Under the pieces are notes generated by a model. The model was not told the origin of the DNA. It ran no database searches and saw only the letters and a list, made by a program, of their open reading frames with translations. Below, one piece after another: positions 1-8,284 of a stretch of DNA of 64,000 nt (positions within the stretch are counted from its first letter, which is position 1; each line of letters begins with the position of its first letter). The stretch is from the NCBI GenBank assembly GCA_019634975.1, contig JAHCAI010000005.1, positions 1 to 64,000 on the forward strand, read 5' to 3'. The translations under genes and the position numbers were made by a program. The stretch comes from Burkholderiales bacterium. GTDB lineage: Bacteria > Pseudomonadota > Gammaproteobacteria > Burkholderiales > SG8-41.

Positions 1-10
1 ATATCATCGG

Positions 11-109
11 GTTACAGCCAGAATCGGCCCTGACTTTGTCGCGCGGCTTGCTCATATTCGCGATATGAGCTGCGCCGCGCTTCGCGGCAGAACCGATTCT
101 GGCTGTAAC
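11..109. repeat. Nested inverted repeat, about 100 bp
   Basis: A perfect 17-bp inverted repeat occupies 11-27 and 93-109 (arm GTTACAGCCAGAATCGG). Inside it are a second dyad (GCGCGGC at 41-47, GCCGCGC at 74-80) and an innermost hairpin (CTCATAT at 51-57, ATATGAG at 63-69), so the whole block can fold as one nested cruciform. It lies downstream of the transporter gene that ends at 139 on the minus strand. It could be a terminator-like structure, a REP/MITE-like element or the end of a mobile element cut by the window edge. There is no T-tract and no coding sequence. Confidence 0.7.
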
Positions 110-138
110 GCACACGTGTTTCATTCTGTTAGGCGCTC

Positions 139-993
139 TTAACCGCCGCCGGCCGCCGGCCTGCGGTAGATGACGTGGTACACCAGCGCCACCAGAACGC
201 TGCCGCCGACAATGTTGCCGGCGATCACCGGCACCAGGTTGCGGAACATGGCGTACACGGTGATCGCGTCGGCGCCCGCGGGCAGCGCGATGCCGCTGTC
301 CTTCAGCAGCAGCGCCAGCGGAAAGAAATACATGTTGGCAATCGAGTGCTCGAAGCCGGCGGCGACGAAGGCCGAGATCGGCAGCACGATGGCGACGAAC
401 TTGTCGACCACGCTGCGCCCCGCGAGCACCATCCACACCGCCATGCACACCAGCACGTTGCACAGCACGCCGCGGAAGAACAGCTCGGACAGCGGCATCG
501 TGCTCTTCGCCGCGGCGATCTTCAGGTAGGCCTGCGCGATGGCGCCGTTGTTGAGGCCGGCATGGCCGGACCAGTACACCAGCAGCGCGAGGCCTGCGGC
601 GCCGATGAAATTGGCGACGCAGACCACCGCCCAGTTGCGCAGCACCTCGCCCGTGCTGACCTTGCCGTCGGCCCAGGCCATCGCCAGCAGGTTGTTGCCG
701 GTGAACAGTTCGGCACCGGCCACCACCACCAGCAGCAGGCCCAGCGAGAAGCACACCGCGCCGAGCACCCGCGCAGTGGCAAAGGACAGGCTCGCATCGC
801 TGATCACCAGCGTGTAATAGAGGGCGCCGAGCCCGATGAAGGCGCCGGCGAGAACGCCCAGCATCGCCATCGACAGCAGCGGCAGCCGGGCCTTGACCAC
901 GCCGACGTTCTGCACTCGATCCGCGATCTGCTGCGGGGAGAAGGCATCGAAGCCGTAGACTTCTCCCGCGCGTGTGCCGATGTTATCCGCCAT
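139..993 (-). CDS. Formate/nitrite transporter family (FNT) protein
   Basis: This 284-residue inner-membrane channel of the FNT family moves small monovalent anions such as formate or nitrite. Six hydrophobic segments are visible. The family signatures FTGN (in AELFTGNN, after TM2-3) and GFEHSIANM (about two thirds along) are both present. The ATG at 993 is chosen over a farther upstream in-frame start because it is preceded by a purine-rich GGGGAAA at a normal distance and the extra N-terminus does not look like protein. The substrate cannot be told from sequence, and no formate or nitrite enzyme lies next door. Confidence 0.88.
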   Translation of the reverse strand: MADNIGTRAGEVYGFDAFSPQQIADRVQNVGVVKARLPLLSMAMLGVLAGAFIGLGALYYTLVISDASLSFATARVLGAVCFSLGLLLVVVAGAELFTGNNLLAMAWADGKVSTGEVLRNWAVVCVANFIGAAGLALLVYWSGHAGLNNGAIAQAYLKIAAAKSTMPLSELFFRGVLCNVLVCMAVWMVLAGRSVVDKFVAIVLPISAFVAAGFEHSIANMYFFPLALLLKDSGIALPAGADAITVYAMFRNLVPVIAGNIVGGSVLVALVYHVIYRRPAAGGG

Positions 994-1074
994 GTCGAGA
1001 TTTCCCCTTTGTGTGCCGGTGTAACCAACCGGTAGTGTAAGCGCGGCTGCCCGAATCGGGTAATCTTGCCTGCC

Positions 1075-1485
1075 ATGTCCGTCCGCAAATCCGCACCGCC
1101 GCTGAAGCTTGCCGACTACTACATGGGCCGGGACCGGCTGCATCGCAGGGAACTCACCCGTGAGCTGCGCGCCAACGCGCGCGAAACCCTGCGCCGCGTC
1201 AACCGCCTGCTGCGCAAGGCCGGCCTGTCGCGCCGTATCAGTTCAGGCTGGCGCCCGGCTGCGATCAATGCCGCGGTGCCCGGCGCCGCCCCGGGGAGCA
1301 AGCATCTGAGCTGTCAGGCCGTCGACCTCGAGGACCGCGACGGCCGGCTCGACGCCTGGTGCATGGCCAACCTTGCCGTGCTGGAAGAACTGCAGCTGTG
1401 GCTGGAACATCCGGATGCGACGCCGGGCTGGTGCCACCTGCAGATCCTGCCGCCGCGCTCGGGACGGCGGGTGTTTCATCCGTGA
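1075..1485 (+). CDS. Small M15-type peptidase (D-Ala-D-Ala carboxypeptidase-like)
   Basis: This 136-residue protein resembles the peptidase M15 fold of Zn-dependent peptidoglycan peptidases and phage endolysins. The visible metal-site pattern is S-K-H-L-S-C-Q-A-V-D (H-x6-D), with a later W-C-H-L-Q giving the second histidine; the usual glycine after the first His is a Cys here. An N-terminal basic helix precedes it and no signal peptide is evident, so it may act in the cytoplasm or be a domesticated phage or host factor. The ATG at 1075 is preferred to a TTG at 1066. It is convergent with the following gene. Confidence 0.62.
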   Translation: MSVRKSAPPLKLADYYMGRDRLHRRELTRELRANARETLRRVNRLLRKAGLSRRISSGWRPAAINAAVPGAAPGSKHLSCQAVDLEDRDGRLDAWCMANLAVLEELQLWLEHPDATPGWCHLQILPPRSGRRVFHP

Positions 1486-1487
1486 CG

Positions 1488-1520
1488 TTATAAGTTGTTG
1501 TTTTTAAACAGTTTTTTTAA
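1488..1520. repeat. AT-rich dispersed element (copy a)
   Basis: This is an AT-only stretch in otherwise GC-rich DNA. It starts 2 bp after the stop codon at 1485 and runs to the stop of the convergent gene at 1517. It contains TTATAAGTTGTTGTTTTTAA, related to the TAAGTATTTGATTTTATT core found at other sites in this window. Confidence 0.5.
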
Positions 1521-2740
1521 AAGCTGAGCCATTCCGGCCGGAACAGCAGCAGCATCCCGATCAGCAGCAGCAATGCCCCGCCGACCAGGTGCGACCAGCG
1601 CGCATAGTGTCCGGTCAGCCCGGTGACCTGCAGCGTCTTCATCGCGATCACAAAAATCAGCAAATCGTCGAGCATGAATACCAGGATGTAGAGCAGCAGG
1701 TACGCATGGTACTGCCACACCGGCAACGCACTGAGCGTCAGCACCTGCACATACACGGCGGGAATGCCGGCTGAACAAATGAACTCGATCAGGTTGACGG
1801 CCACCGCCAGCGCCATGATGCCGGCCAGCGCGACCCAGAAGCGGCGCTCCAGCGCAAGCTCGCGCAGCCGCTGCAGCACGCGCTGCCGCGATTCTGCGCC
1901 GGTGACCTTGCACAGGGCTTCGGGATTGACAAAAAATTCCCGCACATACCAGGCGCCGCCGGCGAACGCCAGCAGGCCGACGGCCATGCGCACCCACAGC
2001 AGCACGCCCAGAAACAGCAGCAGGTTGAGCCAGGCCGCGAGGAACAGGTAGTACACCAGCGCCGAGGTGGCGATGAAGGCGGCGCCCAGCGTCCACATGC
2101 GCATCCGGTCGCCGATACCCACGAGCAGCCCCATCAGGAACAGCAGCGTCCACATCGCGCAGGGATTGAATCCGTCAATCGCCGCGAGCAGCACGGTCAG
2201 CACCGGCAGTGACAGCGTCGCGACCTCCACTTCCCCGACCAGCGGCAGGCGCAGCGTCCGCGGCGGCAACTGCAACGGTGCAGGCGGCTCCGCGGCGGGC
2301 CGCGCTTCGCCCGCAATCAGCGCCGCCATGACGTCGTCGCAGGGCTTGGCGCGGCATGCCCGGGCGGCCGCGAGAAACTCGGCACCGGTCGTCGCGTCGC
2401 GGCCATAGCCCACCCAGTGATAGGGACCGATGATCACCAGCGGCACCGCGGGATTGGCCAGGGCGAAATGGGACACCGCCTTCATGAACCATTCCCGGTG
2501 CAGCGGGTCGCCGACTTCATATTCCAGCAGGCGCAGCCGATGCTCCTGCGCTGCGCGACCGAGGAACTCCCGCGCGTTCTCGCAATGCGGGCAGCCGATG
2601 CGCCAGAACACGTGCACATCCACCGGATCCGCCGCGGTGGCGCCGGAGCCGCCCTGCGCGGATACCGCACCGCCCCAGAGGCAGAACAGCATCAGCAGCC
2701 ACACCTGCCAGGACGCGAAGCGGCGACCCGCGGATCTCAT
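1517..2740 (-). CDS. Thioredoxin/glutaredoxin-like domain fused to CcdA-like membrane domain
   Basis: This 407-residue exported membrane protein has a signal sequence or TM at about residues 10-28 and then a thioredoxin-fold domain with C50-P-H-C53 (GCPHC). Its C-terminal half is polytopic and related to CcdA/DsbD. That half carries one cysteine each in DGFNPCAMW and EFICSAGIP, the pair that relays electrons across the membrane in the CcdA family. The likely role is passing reducing equivalents from the cytoplasm to the periplasm. The ATG at 2740 is chosen because the longer reading would run into the neighbouring nitroreductase; the gap to it is 31 bp, so they are probably cotranscribed. Confidence 0.72.
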   Translation of the reverse strand: MRSAGRRFASWQVWLLMLFCLWGGAVSAQGGSGATAADPVDVHVFWRIGCPHCENAREFLGRAAQEHRLRLLEYEVGDPLHREWFMKAVSHFALANPAVPLVIIGPYHWVGYGRDATTGAEFLAAARACRAKPCDDVMAALIAGEARPAAEPPAPLQLPPRTLRLPLVGEVEVATLSLPVLTVLLAAIDGFNPCAMWTLLFLMGLLVGIGDRMRMWTLGAAFIATSALVYYLFLAAWLNLLLFLGVLLWVRMAVGLLAFAGGAWYVREFFVNPEALCKVTGAESRQRVLQRLRELALERRFWVALAGIMALAVAVNLIEFICSAGIPAVYVQVLTLSALPVWQYHAYLLLYILVFMLDDLLIFVIAMKTLQVTGLTGHYARWSHLVGGALLLLIGMLLLFRPEWLSF

Positions 2741-2771
2741 GACGGCATGCGCGCCGCCGTGTGCGATGGCA

Positions 2772-3464
2772 TCAGTCGAGAAACACCGTATATTCGCCGA
2801 GCGCGATGCGTTCAGGCTGGAAGCCGTTGACGATGGCATCGCCGTCGGCGTAGCCCATCGCCATGCCGCAGATCACCACGCGGTCATCAGCGAGCCCGAG
2901 TTCCCGGCGCACGATGTCCGGGTAGCTGGCGATCGAAGCCTCGGCGCAGGTATGCAGGCCCTTGGCCCGGGCCGCCAGCATCAGCGTCTGCAGGAACATG
3001 CCGTAGTCGAGCCAGCTGCCCTTCTCGAGCTTGCGGTCGATGGTGAATATCAGGCCCGCCGGGGCGCCAAAGAACACGTAGTTCTGCGCGCGGAAGGCCT
3101 TCGATTTTTCGTGGTCGCCCTTGCCGATCCCCAGCGTGCCGTAGAGCCCCCAGCCGCAGGCGCGCCGCCGCGCGAGATAGGGCTCGAACACCGGGTCGGT
3201 GTAATAGTCGTAGTCGCGCCGGTGGCCGGGCTCGTCGTCGAGGAAGGCTTTCTGTATCGCATGGCCGACGCGGCGCAGCGTCGCGCCGGTCAGCACATGC
3301 ACCTGCCAGGGCTGGATGTTCGAGCCGCTGGGCGCATGGCGTCCAAGCTCGACGATCTCGCGCAGGGTTTGCGGCGGCACCGGATCGGGCCGGTAGGCGC
3401 GGATCGAGCGGCGCGAGCGCGCCGCCTCGAAGACGCCGGAAGCGGGAGCATTGATGTCTTTCAT
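2772..3464 (-). CDS. Nitroreductase family FMN-dependent oxidoreductase
   Basis: This 230-residue flavoprotein belongs to the nitroreductase superfamily, in which NAD(P)H reduces nitro compounds, quinones or related electrophiles. The N-terminal FMN-phosphate motif SRRSIRAY and the HAPSGSNIQPW motif (about residues 43-53) are both recognisable. The C-terminal segment VVICGMAMGYAD and the length are normal for the family. It is upstream of, and probably cotranscribed with, the thioredoxin/CcdA-like gene, so a redox role is plausible. The substrate is unknown. Confidence 0.85.
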   Translation of the reverse strand: MKDINAPASGVFEAARSRRSIRAYRPDPVPPQTLREIVELGRHAPSGSNIQPWQVHVLTGATLRRVGHAIQKAFLDDEPGHRRDYDYYTDPVFEPYLARRRACGWGLYGTLGIGKGDHEKSKAFRAQNYVFFGAPAGLIFTIDRKLEKGSWLDYGMFLQTLMLAARAKGLHTCAEASIASYPDIVRRELGLADDRVVICGMAMGYADGDAIVNGFQPERIALGEYTVFLD

Positions 3465-3568
3465 GGCGGGTGATGATCCTTACCGAGGTCACGGGGTTGC
3501 CGGCGCATGTTAGCAAACGCGGGCCGATTGACCGTCCGTCCCGGCTTGGTCAAACTGCGCCCGCCGCC

Positions 3569-4744
3569 ATGAATCCGCTCACGCCGCGCATCGGCGTCTA
3601 CTTCGCGCTGCTCCAGTTGCTGTTCACGCTGACGTGGACGGTGTACGTCATTTTCCTGCCGCGGCTGGCGGCGGAAGCCGGCATTCCGAAGTCGTGGATA
3701 CTCTGGATCCTCGTCGCCGACCAGCTGGTCTTCGTCATCGCCGACTGGCTTATGGGCGCCCGCGCGGACCGCATGTCGCGAGTCGTCGGCCGCCTCGGTC
3801 CGCGGCTTGCGCTGGTGACGCTGGTCTCCGCGCTCGCTTTCCTGCTGCTGCCCTTCGCCGCGCCGCTGGCCAGCCCCGTGCTGCTGCTCGCGCTGACCTT
3901 CGTCTGGACCATCACGTCCTCCGCGCTGCGCGCGCCGCCGCTGATGCTGATCGGCAAGTACGCCGCGTCCGGCGCGCGGCCGGTGATCTCGGGGCTCTGG
4001 CTGTTCGGCTTCGGCGTCGCCGGCGCAATGGCCCCTTACCTCACCATCGCGCTGCGTGACGCCGATCCCCGCCTGCCTTTCGCGCTGGCATCGGTTTCGG
4101 TGGCGATCGCCGCCTGGGCGCTGGGCTGGGCCGAACGCAGTCTCGCCGCTGCCGCGCCCGCCACGGAGGCGCCGGTACGAAAACCGCTGCCGATCCCGGG
4201 ATTCCTTGCCGTGATCGCACTCGCCGCGCTCGGCTTCCAGCTGCATTTCTCGCTGTCCTCGGCACCGCAATACCTGCGCTTCGTCACGACAGAACAGCTG
4301 GGGCAGTTGATGCCGGCGTTCTGGGTGGGCTTCAACCTCGCGATGCTGCCGCTGACCCTGCTGATCCGCCGCTACGGCGACTTCCGGATCCTGGCCGCCG
4401 GCGCGCTGGCGGGTGCGCTCGCCGTGCTTTACGCCACCCAGGCGGCGTCACTCGCCCTGTTGATCGCCGCGCAGGTCGCCGCCGGTGCAGCCTGGGCCGC
4501 GGTGATGTTCGGCGCCTTCGGCGCGGCCATGCTGCTGGGACGCACCGGGCGCGAAGGCTTTGCCACCGGTGGCCTGTTCTCCATGCTTGCCTTCGCCGCG
4601 ATGCTGCGCATCCTGCTGATCGCCACGCAGCTCAACCAGGATGCAGGACTGCAGCAGGCCCTGGCCTACCTGCCGGCCGCCTGCTGGGGCGCATCCGCCG
4701 CACTGCTGCTACTCCTGCTGCGCGCCGGCCGCGCGGCCGCCTGA
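3569..4744 (+). CDS. MFS transporter
   Basis: This 391-residue polytopic membrane protein has about 12 hydrophobic segments and an MFS-like loop 2-3 (GARADRMSR) that matches the degenerate G-x-x-x-D-R motif. The ATG at 3569 is chosen; an upstream in-frame ATG at 3470 would add a non-membrane, low-complexity stretch. The substrate is not identifiable. Its last 36 bases overlap the convergent GIY-YIG gene. Confidence 0.75.
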   Translation: MNPLTPRIGVYFALLQLLFTLTWTVYVIFLPRLAAEAGIPKSWILWILVADQLVFVIADWLMGARADRMSRVVGRLGPRLALVTLVSALAFLLLPFAAPLASPVLLLALTFVWTITSSALRAPPLMLIGKYAASGARPVISGLWLFGFGVAGAMAPYLTIALRDADPRLPFALASVSVAIAAWALGWAERSLAAAAPATEAPVRKPLPIPGFLAVIALAALGFQLHFSLSSAPQYLRFVTTEQLGQLMPAFWVGFNLAMLPLTLLIRRYGDFRILAAGALAGALAVLYATQAASLALLIAAQVAAGAAWAAVMFGAFGAAMLLGRTGREGFATGGLFSMLAFAAMLRILLIATQLNQDAGLQQALAYLPAACWGASAALLLLLLRAGRAAA

Positions 4745-4993
4745 GGCCAGGACCAGCGCCAGCTTTTCCGCCCGGCTCAGCTGCTTGATGCGGTATTCGC
4801 GCCTGCTCGCTGCCGAGCGGCTCTCTGCAGGCTCGCAGTAGACCAGCACCACCGGGCGCCGCGCCCGGGTATAGTTCGCCGCCGCGCCCCTGCCCGTGTT
4901 GTGCTCGGCGATGCGCCGCTCGACATCGCGCGCGATGCCGGTGTACAGCGTGCCGTCGGCGCAGCGCGCGATGTAGACCTGCCATGAACCCAT
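4709..4993 (-). CDS. GIY-YIG superfamily protein (YhbQ/UPF0213-like)
   Basis: This is a single-domain 94-residue GIY-YIG protein. The motif is VYIARCADGTLYTGIA, with the conserved Tyr and YTG spacing, then Arg in DVERRIAEH and E in the second half (SRREYRIKQL). Members are small nuclease-fold proteins of poorly known cellular role. The start at 4993 (MGSWQVY) puts the motif at the usual position. Its 3' end overlaps the convergent MFS gene by 36 bp. Confidence 0.82.
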   Translation of the reverse strand: MGSWQVYIARCADGTLYTGIARDVERRIAEHNTGRGAAANYTRARRPVVLVYCEPAESRSAASRREYRIKQLSRAEKLALVLASGGRAAGAQQE

Positions 4994-5032
4994 TGTCCGA
5001 ATCACTGTCTGTCTGGAGCCAAGCCCCGTATC

Positions 5033-5593
5033 ATGCCGCCAATGAAATCAGTCCGCCATCTGTTCTGCACACTGCTGCTGTGCCTGCCCGCCGCCCTTCA
5101 GGCCGCCGAATCCCGCAACGCGATTTTCGGCGTCGAGCTCGGCACGCGCTTCCAGTTTCCGGCCTGCGCCCGCAACCAGGACGCGCTGACCGGCAGTCAT
5201 TGCCATAACGCGGCGCAAAAAATTAAGACCTCCCGCGGCACCGAGGAACACCGCGTGTTTTACCCGCGCCCCAAGGTCGTGCCCTGGGCGCGCGGTGAAC
5301 TGCAGGTGGAAACACGGGACGGCATCATTGTCGCGATCCACGTCAACACCTGGGGCCTCCAGGGCCAGGACACGGCGCTGGCGGACCTGAGCGCGAAGTA
5401 CGGCCCGCCGACACGCCAGCGCAGCGAAAAAATCACCGGCCAGCGCTCGCGCTTCCCGTCCAAGTTCGCCGAGTGGGACCTGAAGGACATCTGGGTCAGT
5501 CTCGACGGCACCACCAGCACGGTCGACTGGGGCCGGGTAACCCTCGCCACACCCGAGCATCGCCGGAGAATGCAGGCCGGCGGGGGGAAATAG
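5033..5593 (+). CDS. Predicted periplasmic protein of unknown function
   Basis: This 186-residue protein starts with a clear Sec signal peptide (hydrophobic core LFCTLLLCLPAA, cleavage near ALQAA). The mature part contains two cysteines close together (ACARNQDALTGSHC) that could form a disulfide, and no family motif I recognise. It precedes the FKBP gene on the same strand with a 78-bp gap. Confidence 0.7.
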   Translation: MPPMKSVRHLFCTLLLCLPAALQAAESRNAIFGVELGTRFQFPACARNQDALTGSHCHNAAQKIKTSRGTEEHRVFYPRPKVVPWARGELQVETRDGIIVAIHVNTWGLQGQDTALADLSAKYGPPTRQRSEKITGQRSRFPSKFAEWDLKDIWVSLDGTTSTVDWGRVTLATPEHRRRMQAGGGK

Positions 5594-5671
5594 CCGACGC
5601 TGCACCGGTTTCGCGGGACGATGACCCGGGGCATAATGCGGCCTCGATTTGAAAACGACCAAGGAACAGCC

Positions 5672-6016
5672 ATGTCAGCCATCACCCTCGCAAGCGGACT
5701 GATCATCGAAGACCTCGTCACCGGCGACGGCGCCGAAGCCTCGGCCGGCCAGGAAGTCACCGTGCATTACACCGGCTGGCTCACCGACGGCAGGAAATTC
5801 GATTCGAGCAAGGACCGCAATGATCCCTTCGTGTTTCCGCTGGGCGGCGGCCGCGTGATCCGCGGCTGGGACGAGGGCGTGCAGGGCATGAAAGTCGGCG
5901 GAACCCGCAAGCTGACCATCCCGCCGGCGCTGGCTTACGGCGCGCGCGGGGCCGGCGGCGTGATTCCGCCGAATGCCACGCTGGTGTTCGAAGTCGAATT
6001 GCTGGCCACGGATTGA
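5672..6016 (+). CDS. FKBP-type peptidyl-prolyl cis-trans isomerase
   Basis: This 114-residue single-domain FKBP accelerates proline isomerisation in protein folding. Diagnostic segments are [28 protein letters not shown] and the C-terminal [16 protein letters not shown], which include the hydrophobic-pocket residues (Y, F, D, V-I, W). No signal peptide is present, so it is cytoplasmic. The ATG at 5672 follows AAGGAAC at a good distance; an upstream in-frame start at 5621 is rejected. Confidence 0.95.
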   Translation: MSAITLASGLIIEDLVTGDGAEASAGQEVTVHYTGWLTDGRKFDSSKDRNDPFVFPLGGGRVIRGWDEGVQGMKVGGTRKLTIPPALAYGARGAGGVIPPNATLVFEVELLATD

Positions 6017-6021
6017 ACACG

Positions 6022-6720
6022 ATGGCGGGCCGCTCACTCCGCATCCGCTCCTCCGGCGGCGCCGGAGAGTTCGACTGCTATCTCGCGCTGCCCGCCGGCA
6101 GCGCGAAGACGCCCGCCGTGGTGCTTGCCTCGGCAGTGCATGGCGTCAATGACGACATCCGCGGCATCGCCGACGAATTTGCCTCCAGGGGATACATCGC
6201 GGCGGCGCCCGACCTGTTCTGGCGCACGCTGCCCGGGCCGCTGCCGCGCGAGGACGAACGCGCGGGCCAGCGTTCGCAGCCGCGCCTGCCGGTATTGAAG
6301 GCCGGAGAAACCGACATTGCCGATACGCTGGCGATGGTGCGCAGTCTGGAACAGCACAACGGCAGGGCGGCAACCATGGGCTTCTACTTCGGCGGCCCCT
6401 ATGCGGTGATCGGCCCGAAACGCCTGGGCTTCGATGCCGGCATCGGCTGCCACAGCACGCAGATGAAGGATTTCCTTGCGGAGTTCGACGGCCTCGAGAA
6501 GCCGGTCTGCCTGATCTGGGGCGACCGGGATTTCGCAGCGCCGCCGGACGTGCTCGCGGCCTATACCGAACGCGCGCAACGACAACCGAACCTCGAGGTC
6601 CACGTCTTCCCCGGCGTGCAGCACGGCTACATGATGCGCGAGAACGCCCAGGCCTGGAGCCCGCAGACCTATGAGTTCTCGATGGGCAAGGCGCTGGGCA
6701 TCCTGCAGAGCCTGCGGTGA
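6022..6720 (+). CDS. Dienelactone hydrolase-family protein with Cys-to-Tyr nucleophile position
   Basis: This 232-residue alpha/beta-hydrolase is of the dienelactone hydrolase type. The family Asp (IWGDRDF) and His (GVQHGYMM) of the triad are in place. The nucleophile elbow, normally G-x-C-x-G-G, reads GFYFGG, so the catalytic Cys position is Tyr (TAC, one base from TGC). The protein is otherwise full length. It may have lost hydrolase activity, use another residue, or carry a base-call error. A TTG at 6013 overlapping the FKBP stop is an alternative start. Confidence 0.8.
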   Translation: MAGRSLRIRSSGGAGEFDCYLALPAGSAKTPAVVLASAVHGVNDDIRGIADEFASRGYIAAAPDLFWRTLPGPLPREDERAGQRSQPRLPVLKAGETDIADTLAMVRSLEQHNGRAATMGFYFGGPYAVIGPKRLGFDAGIGCHSTQMKDFLAEFDGLEKPVCLIWGDRDFAAPPDVLAAYTERAQRQPNLEVHVFPGVQHGYMMRENAQAWSPQTYEFSMGKALGILQSLR

Positions 6721-6729
6721 TTGTTGCCA

Positions 6730-6826
6730 GTGATTGGTAATTGGTGATTCGTAATTGGCGGGGTAATGCCATCCGCCCGACAACCAGTCACCACTTACCA
6801 TTTACCAATCACCAATTACCAGTCAC
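6730..6826. repeat. Large imperfect inverted repeat between convergent genes
   Basis: A 29-bp arm at 6730-6758 pairs with 6798-6826 (26 of 29 positions match). Both arms are built from 7-8-bp units such as TGGTAAT and TGGTGATT, and more units of the same kind fill the loop. It lies exactly between the convergent ends of the hydrolase gene (6720) and the amidase gene (6823). It may act as a bidirectional transcription end or be a repeat-derived structure. Confidence 0.7.
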
Positions 6827-7608
6827 CCGCCCTCCTGCTGCCTGCCGATCAGGCACAGCAGCAGCGCGCGCTGCTCGTCGCTGAGCTCCGGCGACGAATC
6901 ATCCGGCGCCCAGCGGCGCTTGAAGGCGGCAATGGCTGCCGGCAGCCGCGTCACGTCATAGCCCAGTGCCGCCAGCAGCAGGGCGTCGTCCGCCGGCGCG
7001 ACAGGCTGCGGGTACGGCGGCTCGCACCACAGCCCGAAACCCGCCTCGGCCAGGCGCCGCCAGGGAAACAGCGCGCTGGGATCAACCTTGCGTCCCGGTG
7101 CAACGTCGCCGTGCCCGAGCACGTTCGCGGCCGGAATGCCCCAGCGCGCGGCCAGATCGCCGAGCAGCGCGATCAGGGCTTCGATCTGCGCGTCCGGGAA
7201 AGGCTCGCTGCCGTTGTTGTCGAGCTCGATGCCGATCGACGAGGAGTTCAGGTCGCGGTTGCCGCCCCAGTACGACTCTCCGGCATGCCAGGCGCGCTTC
7301 TGCTCGTCGACCAGGTAAATGATGCGGCCATCGCGCGCCACCAGGTAATGCGCGCTGACCTGCGTCAGCCGGCTGGTCAGGGTTGCCACCGCCTGCTCCG
7401 CCGTGTCGTTGGTGGTGTGGTGCAGGATCACATAGTTCGGACGCCGTTCGCTGAAATTCGGCGAAGGATGAACCGCCACCGGCAATGTCGTGCGGATCGG
7501 CAGCGGCGCACAGGCGGACAGGACCACCGGCAGCAGCCAGGCCGCCCGCCATCGCCACGGGGATCCGCCCCTCCTGATTGCCGCCGTCGCTGAGTTCCGT
7601 TGCGCCAT
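6823..7608 (-). CDS. N-acetylmuramoyl-L-alanine amidase, lipoprotein (AmiD/AmpD-like)
   Basis: This 261-residue lipoprotein cleaves the bond between MurNAc and L-Ala of peptidoglycan or released muropeptides. After a basic N-terminus comes a lipobox (VVLSAC). The amidase_2 zinc-site pattern follows: VILHHTT, AWHAGES and VLGHGDVAPGRKVDP (His, then H-x-D region). A C-terminal extension of about 70 residues (peptidoglycan-binding-like) follows, as in AmiD. The ATG at 7608 is preferred to a GTG at 7617. It is divergent from the exonuclease gene. Confidence 0.88.
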   Translation of the reverse strand: MAQRNSATAAIRRGGSPWRWRAAWLLPVVLSACAPLPIRTTLPVAVHPSPNFSERRPNYVILHHTTNDTAEQAVATLTSRLTQVSAHYLVARDGRIIYLVDEQKRAWHAGESYWGGNRDLNSSSIGIELDNNGSEPFPDAQIEALIALLGDLAARWGIPAANVLGHGDVAPGRKVDPSALFPWRRLAEAGFGLWCEPPYPQPVAPADDALLLAALGYDVTRLPAAIAAFKRRWAPDDSSPELSDEQRALLLCLIGRQQEGG

Positions 7609-7654
7609 CGCGGGCACTGTACCATGCAGGGCGGCAATCGGTTACCCTCGCGCC

Positions 7655-8284
7655 ATGAACTCGCCCGCCCCGCATACGATCACCCGCGAAGCATTGAACG
7701 AACTGCCGGTGTGCCGCTACGAAGGCCCGATCCATTTCGTCGACACACCGGCACTGCTGCATGCCGCGCGCAAGGACATACTCGGCGAGGCCGTCGTCGG
7801 CTTCGACACCGAAACCCGCCCCGCTTTCCGCAAAGGCGAGAGCTACCTGCCGAGCCTGGCACAGGTGGCCACAGCGTCCGCGGTGCATATTTTTCCGCTG
7901 CGCTATCCGGACACCCGGGGCCTGCTCGCGGAAATGCTCGCCTCGACCATGGTCAAGGCGGGGGTGTCGCTGGCCCATGACCTGCGCATGCTGCGGCAGG
8001 TGTTCCCCTTCGAGGATCACCATGTGGTCGACCTCGGCGTCATCGCCAAACGCCAGGGCTACGGCCAGACCGGCGTGCGCAACCTCGCCGGCCTGCTGCT
8101 CGGCTACCGGGTGCCCAAGGGCGCCAAGACCACCAACTGGGCGGCGCCGCGGCTGACACCGGCGCAGATCGCCTACGCCGCGACCGATGCCTGGGTATGC
8201 CGCGAGCTCTGCCTGAAGTTCGGGGCGCAGGGCCTGGTTCCCGGATTGCGATCCGTGCCCGGAACCGACAAAATCCGCGCATGA
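7655..8284 (+). CDS. DEDDy 3'-5' exonuclease domain protein (RNase D-like)
   Basis: This 209-residue protein is a stand-alone DEDDy 3'-5' exonuclease domain. The Exo motifs are FDTETRPAF (D, E), SLAHDLRML (D) and YAATDAWVC (Y and D). The protein lacks the HRDC domains of full-length RNase D. The ATG at 7655 gives the normal N-terminus; the reading frame is open upstream but without protein character. Its stop overlaps the next start by 4 bp (ATGA), so the two are translationally coupled. Confidence 0.88.
   Translation: MNSPAPHTITREALNELPVCRYEGPIHFVDTPALLHAARKDILGEAVVGFDTETRPAFRKGESYLPSLAQVATASAVHIFPLRYPDTRGLLAEMLASTMVKAGVSLAHDLRMLRQVFPFEDHHVVDLGVIAKRQGYGQTGVRNLAGLLLGYRVPKGAKTTNWAAPRLTPAQIAYAATDAWVCRELCLKFGAQGLVPGLRSVPGTDKIRA

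Noticed and set aside
175..1035. 286-codon plus-strand frame opposite the FNT gene
   Set aside because: Low-complexity His/Gln/Arg shadow; the minus strand carries FNT signatures.
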